From the NCBI GenBank assembly GCA_028753945.1, contig JAPNXP010000009.1:2852001-2916000 (forward strand): 64,000 nt of DNA. The letters are read 5' to 3'. Each line of letters begins with the position of its first letter. Within the stretch, counting starts at the first letter, position 1. The position numbers were made by a program, and so were the translations under genes. The notes under the pieces are model-generated. The model did no database searches. It saw nothing but the letters and a program-made list of their open reading frames with translations, and had not been told where the DNA came from. Of the stretch, positions 1 to 11,627 are shown piece by piece. Origin of the DNA: Hexactinellida sp. DTS-2022. Taxonomy: Eukaryota > Porifera > Hexactinellida.

Positions 1-913
1 GAATAAATTCACTGGAAAATCTTCAGCAATATTATTCGTGCTAAATTGGTAGTAAAAACGGACATACTTTCGTTCCCATCAATCCAAGTTTTATAAAAGT
101 AATTCTCAAGAGATTTCAGAAGTTCCAATTCAGTTAGCGTCAAATCTACGAACAATTTTTTATCGCGAATTATGTGGACGTAATATCCTCATCAAGTAGA
201 AATGGAAGCGCCATCAATTAATGTACCCATTTCTTGAATGATTTGTTGGTTTTGTACAGCTTAGCGAGATCGATCTTTTGTACCTTATCATGAATAGCCT
301 TTATATAGTGAAACCAACATCCACGATAGTGATATTCGAAAAACAGTTTTAAATGCATTGCGCGATGCCTTCTCAAAATCACACATTGCGATGGAAGGAT
401 TGAATTCTGCAACAAGTTCGTGTAATGCTAATACTACTGCAGTATAAAGGTGTCCACTTTTAGAAGTCATCAGAATATGTAATGCTGGAATCGCATGCCT
501 CTTGACCCTGTCAAAATCTGGTAGAATATTCGCGGAACTACATCGAAAGTGGCATCGAAGTGAATAATTTCGGCTTCCTTAAGCTTCAATAACATTAGAT
601 CAGACGCAAATACTACCGCTTTTTCATCGCAATCCATAATTGTTAGTCTGTGGAATTTGGAGTAAGGAGAATTTATTAGGAGTTGGTCGAACTCTTCAGG
701 AGATACCGGCAATTTAGGCAGGTGTGATCACCGTCTCTGGAACATCGTATTTTCAAGTGTTTTAAAAGTTTCAGTTGTTTTTGCAGCAGAAATCTCGGCA
801 GTTCGTTTGATTCTGTTGGCTAATACAATACTATGAGATTTGTATTCCGATTCCGAATGATTGTGCGCTCTAGTTATATCCAAATGATTTACCAAGGTAC
901 TGATTTTTGTCAA
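1..913 (-). pseudogene. Decayed MULE (Mutator-like) transposase
   Basis: Read on the minus strand, three broken frames line up in the order expected of a MULE transposase. 728-913 holds an H-N-H run typical of the end of a FLYWCH-type zinc finger. 470-712 holds EIIHFDATFDVVPRIFYQI, the first catalytic Asp region (DATF in place of the usual DGTF). 218-470 holds AMCDFEKASRNAF, the second catalytic Asp (DFEKA), followed by a C-W-F-H segment. Stops and frameshifts separate the pieces. A further open stretch at 1-170 reads into the window edge and may be the C-terminal part. The third catalytic residue (Glu of the usual VEGWH) was not found here, so it is either outside the window or lost. The element is long dead; terminal repeats were not found. 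Confidence 0.75.
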
Positions 914-2949
914 TCCCTCACATGCATTTGGTCTAACGAGAGTGCACTTCAGATAAATTGTACCATTTAATTCCCGATTCTTTGTATAGCGATATCCTCC
1001 AGATATTTAATTAGTCGAATTCAATTTTTCCCCTCAACAATTGAAAAATTCATTTTGATTAAATTTATATATCATACTCTCAGTTGATGTCCAATATATA
1101 GTTATTTGATCAAAATGTACCTAGTACGTTCGCATACCAAAGTAAAAGTGCAAGCGTGATAAAACAACTGAATTTAATAACAATGCTTGTTATCATTTTG
1201 AAAATTTATACTAATTCACTCCAAAATACTCAAATTTCAATGGAAACCATTTTCGATCAAATTCCTACTTATTCACTTTTTAGTCAAATTTGGTATAATA
1301 GCATTTTCGATCATTTTAAGACATGGAAAACTATTCGATCAAATTCCTACACAACAAGTTTTCGATCAAAATCAGGCTACTGCAATAAAGATATTCAATG
1401 ATTACAATGTACTATATGATGTACAAAGTAAATAAGAATGAATTTACTATACCAAGAGAACTGCTAATTATTGAAAGATTTGCACAATAATCACTATTTC
1501 ACTGCGACTTACACATGGTTTCTGTTTATCTATAATATCTTTAAAAAGTTGCCCACAATTTTTTCATAAATTATCGTGACCACATGCAACTTGAACGAAA
1601 GTTCCTTGTTTGCTTTGGCAACATATTAATCAATATTAATAATTGCTTAATTTGCATCATTTTCATCATCATCACGCGATTCCTCATTCTTAGTTTCTGT
1701 ATTATTTATGGTCATATACTGTGCTGAATTCTGCTTCCCTATATTACCGATTGTGATTAATAATTAAAAGAGGTATTGCTGATTCGAATATATTCCATTC
1801 ATAATTCCATTCATAACTGAAAAATTCCGGTTCTCTTTTGTAAACAGTTTAAAGTCCTAAAACTTGCGCTTTCTTCCTTTTTTTCTTCTTTTGCACATTT
1901 TTGTTCAATTTTCTTCTTTTGCACACCCTACTTTTCTATTCTTGAAATGATACCAATGTCTAGCAGGATTTTTCCAAATTGTATTAATGAAAACTTCGGC
2001 CCCCGTAATTTTCTGAGTGAAATTCAGTGGCTCTTTTCAACTGATTCCGTAAAGCGATTCGGAACGTTTATATGCATTCTCATCGTGGTCATGTTACCGT
2101 GTTAACCTTAATTTTATTAACAACATGATCAACATAAGCATTTCCTGAGGCTCTATTCAATGTGCATTAACGTACGTGCAACTTATGGGAGGAGCGAATT
2201 TTCACATATACCTAACTTCCAGATTCGTAATTAAGAGAATTCACCTTTTTTCCTTCAACCATATAATATTCCATTTGACAAAAATAAGTTTTCCTTTGGA
2301 TATAAGTGTAAGTATTTTATATATAAATATGACATGCAGCCATTGAAATAAGTGATAAATGTTATTATTTTCCACTTCACTTGAAGAATTTGAAGTATTT
2401 TATCACTCTTCTCGATTTGTTAAATGCATTGTTGTTCTCTATCTACTTTTTACAATTGTGTAGGTTAAATTCGTATCTCAAAAGTGCAAAGGTATCTCAA
2501 TACTTTGATCAAATCCCCACGTTACCCAAGTTACTACATCGGAATATACGTAGGCATAGCCTACTAAATCAGGCCTCACAATAGATTGGGAATTTTCGGC
2601 CAGTGATGCGGTCGAAGCCGAACAATTAAATCCGCATTCCTCACTAATTTGTGATTATCTCGTTCAACTAACTGTATTATATATTAACTTAAACAATTAC
2701 ATTGCATATAATCTGAAATTAAGTATTTATATTGACTATTTATAGTAAAATATGTAGATTTTTATTAATAAAAAACATTAATAAAAAACATTAAAAACAT
2801 TAAATATGTAATAACCAGCATGAATTTGATTTCTAAGATAGTTTCCTCAATACACATAAACTATATTCCGACATATTGCTTTTGGTGTCTCCCGATAACT
2901 TCCAATTTGAGTGTGGTATATCACTGGTCATACAGGTGTAGAATGATTG
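914..2949. other. AT-rich stretch with no recognisable gene
   Basis: About 2 kb of AT-rich sequence with only short chance ORFs. No family motif, terminal repeat or tandem array was recognised. It lies between the MULE relict and the C-terminal remains of an old P element. Confidence 0.5.
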
Positions 2950-2963
2950 TTCATATTGACTTA

Positions 2964-3540
2964 TTAGATAAACAGGAATCTAAATAAATCTAAAATAATA
3001 AATAAAATTAGGGTATTAAGAGCTAAATTTACAATTCCAATGCATCCACCATAGAATTGTAATTTTACTTTATTTGCTATCATGTAATTCCATGAAACGA
3101 ATAGCAGCCAGCGCAGTATTGAAAATCTTACAACATCATAAGAAAGGACAAGTGTTTCTCCAAACATCACAATCATGGTTATCCACAATATAATTCAAAG
3201 CAAGCTCCACGATAATTTTCCTCTCTGGCCCTTCTACTAACGGATCCATCAACTCCTATTATTTTGTATTATAGAAAATATCTTCCAGAGCGTAGCAATT
3301 GATTATAATACTATTTCCGTTGGATAATTTAGCGTCCTCAATCAGAGATTTCCAAGAGTTTATACTGAGATATGAATGTTTCATCAACAAGTAAATATTT
3401 ATCAATGTTGACATAATCAGACATAAGGAACATGGTTCAATTTTTTTCAAATATAGGTGTGTGGAGTATCCTGCGATGAAAGCTAAAAGATTGAAGTGTT
3501 GGTATAACGCAATCAATGATAGATAAATCTGATATTTCAT
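2964..3540 (-). pseudogene. P-element transposase, C-terminal remains
   Basis: Two broken frames. 3259-3540 contains LLAFIAGYSTHLYLKKIEPCSLC, which lines up with YIAGYAVFSYFKKSNGCLSC in the P transposase at 12063-13367 (an I-A-G-Y motif followed by a C-x2-C pair). 2964-3188, read across frames, matches the DVWKDWCFCGVW region that follows it in the better copy. The internal stops show it is not functional. Confidence 0.65.
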
Positions 3541-3814
3541 TTACGAAAATGTCAAGAATGATTTCATTGCCCGATGAGCGCTATCCTTAGAGAAAAGGCC
3601 TGAATAAATTCTTGTACTGAATAATTACTAGATATAGACTGGCTTGAAAATAGTTTTTAACTAATATCTGAAGATAAGAAAGATGGTAATTGATCAAAGT
3701 TGCATAACAGTAAATATTGTAGAACTTTGATCAAAAATGAAACAAAAACTTAAACTATAAGTTTTATCAAAATTCGACTCCATAATTTGATCAAAATGTG
3801 CGGATCCACACATA

Positions 3815-3853
3815 TATATACACCCACCCACCCTTGTGTTTTAATAGTATAGA
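3815..3853 (-). mobile_element. Helitron 5' terminal fragment
   Basis: On the minus strand the sequence starts TCTATACTATTAAAACAC and continues into a GGGTGGGTG-rich stretch. This is the same 5' end as the complete small Helitron at 53995-54463. No matching 3' end (hairpin plus CTAG) was found below it, so only the terminus is called. Confidence 0.5.
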
Positions 3854-4211
3854 ATAGATATTATGGAAGATTTTTCTAATATTAATATACTACGTAGTAA
3901 ATATTACACAAATATTTCCCTTCTTTCCTCTCTTTTCTTTCTCTCTCTCGCTCTAGCACTGACACACGACACACTAAACTACGTAATAGAAATAAGAATA
4001 AACAGAGTAATACAAATCATGATAAATACAAATAAGTAGACACATTATTAAGATAATTTCCTGAATTTATGCTTTCTATACTTTTTGAAAGAACCAGCGA
4101 GGTATAATTCTTAACTTTATTTGCAAGAAAGCAATTCGCTTGCGGTAAAGACGGGCTTCGAGAAGATGTTCCAACTAAACACACCACAGCTAATACAAGT
4201 AGAATTCCAAA

Positions 4212-4475
4212 TACCGTATTTACTCGAATAGTAGCCTAGGCGATTATTGTTTTTTACTCCATTTTTCGACCAATAATTTCTAGCAATTTTCTAGAATATC
4301 ACATTTTATTACAATTTAATTATGATAATCGGTTGATAATCGTATTGTGAGTTATAGAAGATGTAAATGTTTACTCCGGGTAGCAGTAATAAATTTTTAT
4401 CTGCTACTTTAGGGGGGCGATTATTGGAGGTAGGCGATTATTCGAATAGAGGCTACTATTCGAATAAATACGGTA
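4212..4475. mobile_element. MITE with TACCGTATTTA(C/T)TCGAATAG ends
   Basis: A 264-bp element with 25-bp terminal inverted repeats beginning TACCGTATTTACTCGAATAG on the left; the right end is its reverse complement with one mismatch. Related copies lie at 36294-36726 and 44502-44958, and a cousin with ends of the CCCGAATAAGCGCC type lies at 61799-62044. It has no coding capacity. It sits inside the old P relict. Confidence 0.85.
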
Positions 4476-4875
4476 CTTGGATCACGATTATCACTATCTT
4501 CCAAATACATCAACGTAGTTCAACTAGTATTTTTCTAGAAGGTTCACTTCCAAGCTTCGCCAACAGCTCTTTATTGATTTCGATGGTACTAAAGGTCTTC
4601 CATAAAACAAGTATGGAAATCAAAACAGGCTTGTATATTTAGGTCCGCCACGGCCCGTTAGCTACAGAAGTTTATACAGAGAGTACAGATCTAAATCAAG
4701 GAGAAATTCTTTATTTACTGTTAAAATATGTAGACAGAAATGACACAGTTTGTTTGTTTCAGGTACTGATGGACGTATTATCCTGCAATAAGGCTAATGG
4801 TTGAAGCAACTGTGTGTGTGTTGATATAGGTCATGAATCTCATCAAGAAATGGCTCCAAATTAAATTCACCATAA

Positions 4876-5199
4876 CTAGTGGAATATGGAGAAGAAAATT
4901 ATTAATAACTGAATTGACTGAAAGGTAGTGTCTTGTTGCTCAGTAAATATGTTCAATATGTTAGAAAGTTTGAGTCGAGGCTCGATTTCGAGAATTTGAA
5001 GATATGGGATGTGATAATTAGAACCAGGCATCGTAAGATATAGGTAGACCGAATTGGTGTTCCAAGGGATCCGTCTATAGAAACGAGGACAGTACATATG
5101 TAATGCCCAAGATTGAGTCAAATGGTAAATAATTTGTGGTAAGGAAATACAAGCATATCTAACACTGGTGTATGTTTGTTTACTCAGTTTGCCAAGCAT
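4876..5199 (-). pseudogene. P-element transposase, middle fragment
   Basis: The frame reads KQTYTSVRYACISLPQIIYH and later YHIPYLQILEIEPRLKLSNI. These match PQTFTSFRHTCEAFPLLVKQ and YQISFNQILESERRLQLSNI in the transposase at 12063-13367, with the same spacing. Some residues between them have drifted beyond recognition. It is part of the 2950-7246 relict. Confidence 0.75.
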
Positions 5200-5359
5200 C
5201 TAACCAAAAAACTAGACGAGTCAAAAATAGAAATCGCTCGTCATTCAAAGTCACAGATCTAGATAAATTGTCATTCAAACGTATTCCTTTAAAATGGTGT
5301 ATTAACGTTGAATAATTTTCAAACAAAGGGTATCAACAAACTCAGCAGTATTATTTCGT

Positions 5360-5512
5360 CAGAGGCGGAGCCAGGATTTTTCGGCAGGGGGGGAAATGGA
5401 GGGGCAGAGGGTTATCATGGGGAATCTCTATGAGGATTTTATGCTCACAGGAGGGGGCAGCCTCAAATTAGGGGGGGGGGGGCTCATGCCCCCCTGACTC
5501 CGCCTTTAATTT
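5360..5512. mobile_element. hAT-type MITE, G-rich
   Basis: The left end CAGAGGCGGAGCCAGG and right end CCTGACTCCGCCTTT are imperfect inverted repeats enclosing G-runs and C-runs. The ends belong to the broad CAGxGGCGxAGCCAGG group also seen at 36328-36482 and 44765-44947. No convincing target duplication remains. Confidence 0.65.
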
Positions 5513-5857
5513 ATATATTCTGTTTAACGCAATTCATTCTGGATAGTTAGCGCAGATATAGTTAATTCGTTATCAATTTCAAAACCAGTTTGACATTTGA
5601 CGGAAAACAAAATTTCATATTCAAAAGTGGAGCTAACTAGGCTAAACTTGTTCTTTCTGAATTATAGTATAATTGGCGTACATCTTAAAAGGATGCACAA
5701 CCGAAACAATAACAATCATCAACTTTAAAATTTAATAATTAGTAAAATGAAATGTTTTATCAAATATTTTTGATTTAACCTGTAATTTCGAATACTTGTC
5801 AATATGTGTCCAAAATCAAATGTTAGAAAGTGTATATTGCTATCAAATGGTTGAGAT

Positions 5858-6297
5858 CATAGGCGTATAGTATGACGGGGCGGCCGGGGCACGCCCCGTC
5901 AGCCCGTATGCATTACGGGGCTGAGGCCTCTTCGTCCCGTCAGCTTTCTGTTAAAGATTCCGGAAAATATATAAATATATACACAGTATGAAATCATGAC
6001 TATTTCAATCAAGAATAATTATACTTTCCGGATATTTTATCAATAATTTACTATACGAGATACCAATTGTGGAATCCCGCTTAACGACCACCTCAGAATA
6101 ACGATCATCCCGATATTGCTACTACTTTATATATTCTCGTTCAACCACTTATTAACATCAGTATTAATTGATTTTGGAATTACGACCACCCCGCTATTCA
6201 AAAATTTGGCCATTGTTTATGAGCGAAAAATTATTTTCAAACACAGAATCACGCCCCGTCAGCTTTTGGTAAAATAATTAATAACTCTACGCCTATG
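5858..6297. mobile_element. hAT MITE, 8-bp TSD GTTGAGAT
   Basis: The left end CATAGGCGTATAG and right end CTCTACGCCTATG are inverted. GTTGAGAT stands directly outside both ends (5850-5857 and 6298-6305), an exact 8-bp duplication of hAT type. The interior contains two GCCCCGTCAGCTTT-like segments and no ORF. Confidence 0.9.
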
Positions 6298-6651
6298 GTT
6301 GAGATAAATTGGTCTCTAACTTTTCATTATAAGAAAATAATTTAAATTTTAAACACATTAACATTTAAATGATAATTATCAGTTGAAATGACTTGCACTT
6401 TTAAACCGCAATCCTCGAGAGGGTGATAAACGAGAGATACAAGACAATTTTTTATGTATACTAGACCATAATCGCGAATACAATTCTCGTTGGATCATCA
6501 GAATAGGGTTAGGTGGATAAAGATAAAAATCTACTGAGATATCTTTTCAGTCATTTTAGCGAGAACAAACGTGATGTTGATCTCATTACCACGCCAACCA
6601 AATATTATGTAAATAAGTCAAGGATAGCTTATCTTTCAAGTCCTGTAGAGT

Positions 6652-6831
6652 CAGGCTTTCATCTAGGCAAAATTTTCTGCGCGCCTAGATTAAGTTTGAG
6701 CTCGCTCACACGCGCCTAAAATACTCAATTTGTATTACGTCTATGGGAGCATCTCTCGAATTTCACGCGCCTAGAAAAATTTCTTTCCAAAATTACGCGC
6801 CTGTAGGCGTACGCGACGCGCCTACAGAATC
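6652..6831. mobile_element. hAT-type MITE, CAGG(C/G)TTTCATCTAGGC family, right end worn
   Basis: The sequence is nearly identical in its first 150 bp to the complete copy at 22313-22497 (TTTCATCTAGGCAAAATTTT start, GCTCGCTCACACGCGCC core). The right inverted repeat, expected as GCCTAGATGAAACCCTG, has decayed to GCCTACAGAATCTCGG. It is inserted in the old P relict just downstream (in gene sense) of the THAP part. Confidence 0.8.
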
Positions 6832-6879
6832 TCGGATCTCAAGCTGAGTTGTAGTGTTTGGTTCATCAATTTTTCCTCT

Positions 6880-7246
6880 TTTGCATCGTATGAGAAGTGA
6901 TTCCATTTGGTAGGTTTGGTTGAGTAATAAGCTGGACAGCCTGGCAGAGTGGCAGTAAACTTGGTACAGCACATTCCTTCAGCTTTGGCTTTGCCCGCGC
7001 GCCCGCGGTACTTCAGTAAAAGTACTATCTCCTTTGGGACTTTGAAAGTGTAGTCTACGTATGTCTTCTATCTGAAATGATTGATGTAAACTTAGACCAC
7101 CTTCAGGTCACCAATATCCTCGCGATGAATAGCGTATGTCCAGGCATAATTCGGGGTCGTGGACTTTGCGGCATCTTGAAAACAGGAACATGGTCATCCG
7201 GGTTGTAGTTTCTCTTGCATCCAGGGACAGAACAAGAATTAGGCAT
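6880..7246 (-). pseudogene. THAP domain and linker of the old P element
   Basis: From the ATG at 7246 the minus strand reads MPNSCSVPGCKRNYNPDDH followed by VPVFKMP, the C-x4-C start of a THAP zinc finger. After a frameshift comes WTYAIHREDIGDLKVV, then, past a stop, YINHFR, where functional THAP domains have C-x2-H-F; here the Cys codon reads Tyr. About 130 bases further, LKECAVPSLLP matches LKKCAVPSIFP in the copy at 12063-14351. The fragment has lost a zinc ligand and has several frame breaks, so it cannot make a working DNA-binding domain. Confidence 0.75.
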
Positions 7247-7534
7247 GAGTGTAGAAACTAATATGAATAAAATAACACCGAAATATTAAAAGGATAAGAT
7301 AGTACGTCTATAGAAAATTTGGGAATAAAATCTGATCAATACTTATATTAAGTTATATATACTATTTTAAGAATATTTATAATTAATGTTGTTGATTTTT
7401 ATTAGAATTTTGAAATCAATCAAATATTGTGGTTTGATAAATTTTACCATTTTCTCCTTCTTCCTAAGGCCATAATTTATAGGTTAATGTCAGGCCATAT
7501 ATAGAGTAGGCTATGGTTAGAAGAATTAATTAAA

Positions 7535-7604
7535 CCACACACCAACCGCTTCGCGGTTGATGTGTAGTGGTTTTTGCAGCGACCTTGAAAGCGAAGCGCG
7601 CTAG
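7535..7604 (+). mobile_element. Helitron 3' terminal fragment
   Basis: The hairpin CACACCAACCGC-TTC-GCGGTTGATGTGT is followed by GCGAAGCGCGCTAG and then T. It matches the 3' end of the copies at 8721-9368 and 53995-54463. No 5' end is attached. Confidence 0.7.
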
Positions 7605-8720
7605 TTAATTATAAAATACAGAGAACTTCTAGCAAGAAAAACATCCTTTGAGGATAACATAATTTATATCTTCGTTAGGCTAGTTTGTGAAAGTGACCCA
7701 GTTTTACTAGGATTTCATTCAAAATTGAGGTGTGAGAGATACGGCAAAGAAGGTCATACTAGAAGGTCAGCGAAGTGTTGTAGTAATACGATTCAAGCAA
7801 CACAATAGATAAATCCATAGATCATCTAGTACATTCTCTTATTTATATTATTAAAACTCGATTGTTGTTGTGTGTGTGTTTGTTCGGATAGTATTAAAGT
7901 AATAAGGGAATAAAAACGCATTTATATTTGAGATAGGTAAACGAGTTTGCCGATTTCGAATTTCGAAATTATAAATTGTGAAATGTGTATTTTTGATATA
8001 GTTACAAAATAGGATAAACAAATTAATCAAAATTCAAATTAAGCCTAGAAATTCCAAATGTTAGTTAAGTTAAATAAACATGCTGATTACGAATTCAATT
8101 TTACATATTTTAAAAGTAAAGCCCGGTTGCCCAGGAATGTGATATGTTAATTGAATTTCAATTGGAAGTGAAAATTAATGTTTTATTTCTAATTATACCT
8201 TGGACCAAAGTCATCAGCGGTTAATGTAAATATTTATTGCCTATTGAAAGAGCGAGATCGCGGAGTTTTTGAATTATGTTAAATAAAGTTAATCATAAGA
8301 AATATAAAAGAACTACTGTTGTCTAAATTTGGGAAAATTTGACAATTTAATATTTCCACTCCGCAAGACAAAGAAGAAGGTTGATGATCCGAATTCATTC
8401 AAAAATGTCGATAACCTACATGCAAAATTACATTGCATAGGATTAAAATATATCCATATACATATGCCTTACCAAATGCCAAACTAAGCCACTGTGCGTT
8501 GTACGCTTGGTTTCGACAGAACATTTTCCAATATATTTAGTTAGTCATTAATAATTTAGACATTCTAAGATTATCGTCACCGCTGAATACGACTCAAATA
8601 GTTCCGAGAAGATTTAAGCCGGTCATTTCACAGTGGCTTAACACATTGAGATAGAAAAAAAATTATGTCATCAAAATGCTTCTAAATGGTAATAAATCCA
8701 AGTTAGATATTAGGCTAATA

Positions 8721-9368
8721 TATTTACTATTAAAACACAAACCTGTATGTATATACAGTGGAATTGCTATATTAGCAACTCCCCTATTAGCAATATTGCT
8801 TATTAGCAACCGCTTTTCAGATCACAAGCGTGATAATACAGTTAATTTAATTCCCTGTTAGCAATATTCGCCTATTAGCAACCAGATTTAGTGGCAAACA
8901 CGAGTTGCTATTAGAGAACTCCATTGTATGTGTGTGTGTTCCGAGTTGATTGAAGAAAGTGGACGGTTTCCAAATGTAATTTTTGCATATAGTGGTAAAC
9001 TTTTGACATCCGCCAATAAGTTGAGGTTTCCACTAAAGTTTCACGCACCTCGACAAGTTATGACGTCATTGTCACATTTCGAGAAGCACGCACATAATTC
9101 CTACCCTCTATGAGATAAAAATCTGAAAATTTAATAGAACATGCAAATTAATTATGCGGACATGGTGGTCACACCAGATTGCCAATATGCTTACTCATTA
9201 TCGCATGATGACGTAATCATTAAAATTCACATTGTTATATTTGACTACTTTAGGCCTATTTACGCTTTATAATCAATTTTGGAAGTATATAAAGCACACA
9301 CCAACCGCGAAGCGGTTGGTGTGTGGTTATGTTCTGCCGCGAAGCGACCAGCAAGCGAAGCGGGCTAG
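8721..9368 (+). mobile_element. Non-autonomous Helitron
   Basis: The 5' end TATTTACTATTAAAACAC differs at two positions from the TCTATACTATTAAAACAC of the copy at 53995-54463. The 3' end has a 14-bp perfect stem with a 3-base loop (9295-9325), then CTAG at 9365-9368. The base before is A and the base after is T, the A^T insertion site expected of Helitrons, with no target duplication. The body is alignable with the 53995-54463 copy. A pogo-like MITE (8756-8926) is inserted near its 5' end. Confidence 0.8.
8756..8926. mobile_element. pogo-like MITE with TA duplication
   Basis: The ends CAGTGGAATTGCTATATTAG and CTAATAGCAACTCG-type right end (CTCCATTG at the terminus) are inverted, and TA flanks both sides (8754-8755, 8927-8928). 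The interior repeats TATTAGCAAC. It is inserted within a Helitron. Confidence 0.8.
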
Positions 9369-9807
9369 TAATATATAAAATGAATGTCTATTTTCATTAA
9401 CAGATAATTTGTTTACTTACAAATGGGATCCATTAACAAATCACCCAGAAATACACTTTTGAGACTGCATACATTATTTTTGATAATGCCATTAAATTCC
9501 CATCTATAAATATCCTATATGTCAGTAAAACTTCACTTTTGAGTACCTGCAATCCAAATAATTGTTTCCTATAAACTACAGTTTTGAGCCACTGCGCATT
9601 TTTTGCCTATTCGAAGATGCAGGGCCACTTGTGAGATATAATAAATACATAAGTATATACTTGTACTATAGTGAAAATATTCAGTTCAGTCTGATAAGAA
9701 CTAGACATTTTATTTGTTCCTAAAAGAAAACTAAGCAAACACTAACCAATATTAAGTTTTTTAAGCACAACTAAGTTCACACTAAGTTTAGTTAAGCTTA
9801 GTTAAAC

Positions 9808-9871
9808 CACGGACTACTATATTACCTGACGCGACAAAGCCAAACCACAGTCAAAAATGCATAGGCTGAAC
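9808..9871 (+). repeat. P-element left terminal repeat, outer part
   Basis: 64 bp that match the reverse complement of 14863-14926 with a single clear mismatch near the tip (TACCTGACG against the right arm's TACCGGACG). The repeat resumes at 11628 after the foldback insertion. Confidence 0.9.
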
Positions 9872-11627
9872 ATTGTATGACTGAAAATATGGTCATTTCT
9901 GTATTTTTAGTCACTAAATTTGGTATCTAACACTATCTTTTGGCGCCGAATTCAAAAATGACAATTTCAAGGTTTAAAAACTCACTCCCCGCCCTAATTT
10001 TGGCAAAAAGGCGTGGTCACACCCAAATATGGTCAATTCCATATTTTTGTTCTATTTCTTCATCACTTCATCATAACACTAAATTCGCAATATCCTCTTA
10101 ACTAGGAACGATATTGATGAACATATGATTGATAAATTGTTCAGCTAAATAATAAATATATATAATATAATATTACTACGTGACCTTCGGTATACAAGGC
10201 CTGACTTGCTAAGCGAAAATTTGTGTACCATGGATTACTTAAAGTGCATTGAAAAATGGAGAATTGATCTTTATTCCATAATTAGCAATGATAGAGCTGA
10301 AAAGTGTATTATAACTATATGGGAATATGGTACCCAGGTATACATAGCACCTTCCAGAATTGTGATGTGTCATCATCTGATGACGTTATGGTAATTTTGG
10401 TTGCGAATTATCTTGTTTTTCTAGCATACTTTTAACATAGTTAAACGCGTTATAAATGTTCAAAATTGGAACATGGTTATACCCAGAAGTAGTTGAATAA
10501 AATATATCAAATTATAAACGGAATGTTTACACATTCCTCGGTTGTCAGGGAAATGCATATTTCTTAAAATGAGCCATAACTCAAAAACTATGAAGGTTAT
10601 GTAAACTAGGCTGGTACTGATCAATCCGGAATTGGTAACTTCCTATTCATCGATAATACATTTTCTATGCCTAACTTCAATAATCTTTGAGATAGTGAGT
10701 CATTACCTAATAATGAATTAAGTGTTAATTATCTCATTATCTAAAAGATTATTGAAGTCTGGAAGGTGCTATGTATACCTGGGTACCATATTCCCATATA
10801 GTTATAATACACTTTTCAGCTCTATCATTGCTAATTATTGGAATAAAGATCAATTCTCCATTTTTCAATGCACTTTAAGTAATCCATGGTACACAAATTT
10901 TCGCTTAGCAAGTCAGGCCTTGTATACCGAAGTCCGAAGGTCACGTAGTAATATTATATTATATATATTTATTATTTAGCTGAATAATTTATCAATCATA
11001 TGTTCATCAATATCGTTCCTAGTTAAGAGGAAATTGCGAATTTAGTGTTATGATGAAGTGATGAAGTAATAGAACAAAAATATGGAATTGACCATATTTG
11101 GGTGTGACTACGCCTTTTTGCCAAAATTAGGGCGGGGAGTGAGTTTTTAAACCTTGAAATTGTCATTTTTGAATTCGGCGCCAAAAGATAGTGTTAGACT
11201 AAGTTGTATAATACGTATTTTATTGGTTACGCATTACGTATAATACGTATAATGTAATACGTATTATACGTATTCCTTGCTTAAAATTTCGAGCTCAAGG
11301 AATTTGCTTCGAACAAATTTCGGTTTAATCGTTATTCTTGTATTCTAATCGACTCGTAGTATAGTTTGTATAGTATAAATATGATTATTTGCTAGATGTT
11401 GTATTTACAACAAGAATTAGAAATATTATATTGAATCTACTACGAAAACATCCCTAGTTGATCACAGATTCAACGTATAATACGTACTGGAGGATAGCGT
11501 ATTACGTATAATACGTATTATACGTATTATACGCAATACGCGTATTAAACAACTTAGGACTGTTAGATACCAAATTTAGTGACTAAAAATACAGAATTGA
11601 CCATATTTTCAGTCATACAATGTTCAG
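9872..11627. mobile_element. Foldback element with about 450-bp arms inside the P-element end
   Basis: The left arm 9872-10356 is the near-perfect reverse complement of 10753-11198 plus 11561-11627; the break in the right arm is a nested MITE (11199-11557). The outer ends are ATTGTATGACTG and its complement. The 400-bp loop (10357-10752) has a second copy at 50825-51245. The insertion splits the P-element terminal repeat after GGCTGAAC. The target duplication could not be resolved. No coding sequence was seen. Confidence 0.8.
11199..11557. mobile_element. MITE built of ACGTATAATACGTA palindromes
   Basis: The ends are CTAAGTTGTATAATACG and CGCGTATTAAACAACTTAG, inverted with few mismatches. 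TGTTAGA is present on both sides (11192-11198, 11561-11567), and the intact other arm of the foldback shows this sequence once, confirming an insertion with duplication. Both subterminal regions are packed with TAATACGTAT units. Confidence 0.8.

Larger units (their letters stand above)
2950..7246 (-). mobile_element. Old P-element (THAP9-like) relict broken by later insertions
   Basis: Pieces of a P-element transposase occur on the minus strand in correct N-to-C order: THAP zinc finger and linker at about 7246-6880, a middle domain at 5199-4876, and C-terminal parts at 3540-3259 and 3188-2964. Each piece resembles the better-preserved copy at 12063-14351. The gaps between them hold MITEs (6652-6831, 5858-6297, 5360-5512, 4212-4475) and a Helitron end (near 3853). 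I infer one ancestral element. Terminal repeats were not identified, so the outer limits are approximate. Confidence 0.65.
8629..9596 (+). mobile_element. CACAGTG-ended element, 5-bp TSD CATTT (Transib/RAG-like ends)
   Basis: The left end is CACAGTGGCTTAACACATT and the right end reads GAGCCACTGCG; read inward, the two termini are CACAGTGGC and CGCAGTGGC. CATTT is repeated exactly outside both ends (8624-8628 and 9597-9601). The element's own sequence is 8629-8720 and 9369-9596, about 320 bp; the rest is a Helitron inserted in it. The same ends with a 5-bp duplication occur at 38315 and 47246. A 5-bp duplication with a CACAGTG-like heptamer is the signature of Transib and RAG-type transposition. 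No transposase is encoded. Confidence 0.7.

Noticed and set aside
7250-8600. Possible gene in the AT-rich stretch after the old P element
   Set aside because: No ORF or motif; only a Helitron 3' fragment and a lone CACAGTG-type end near 8488-8496 without a partner.
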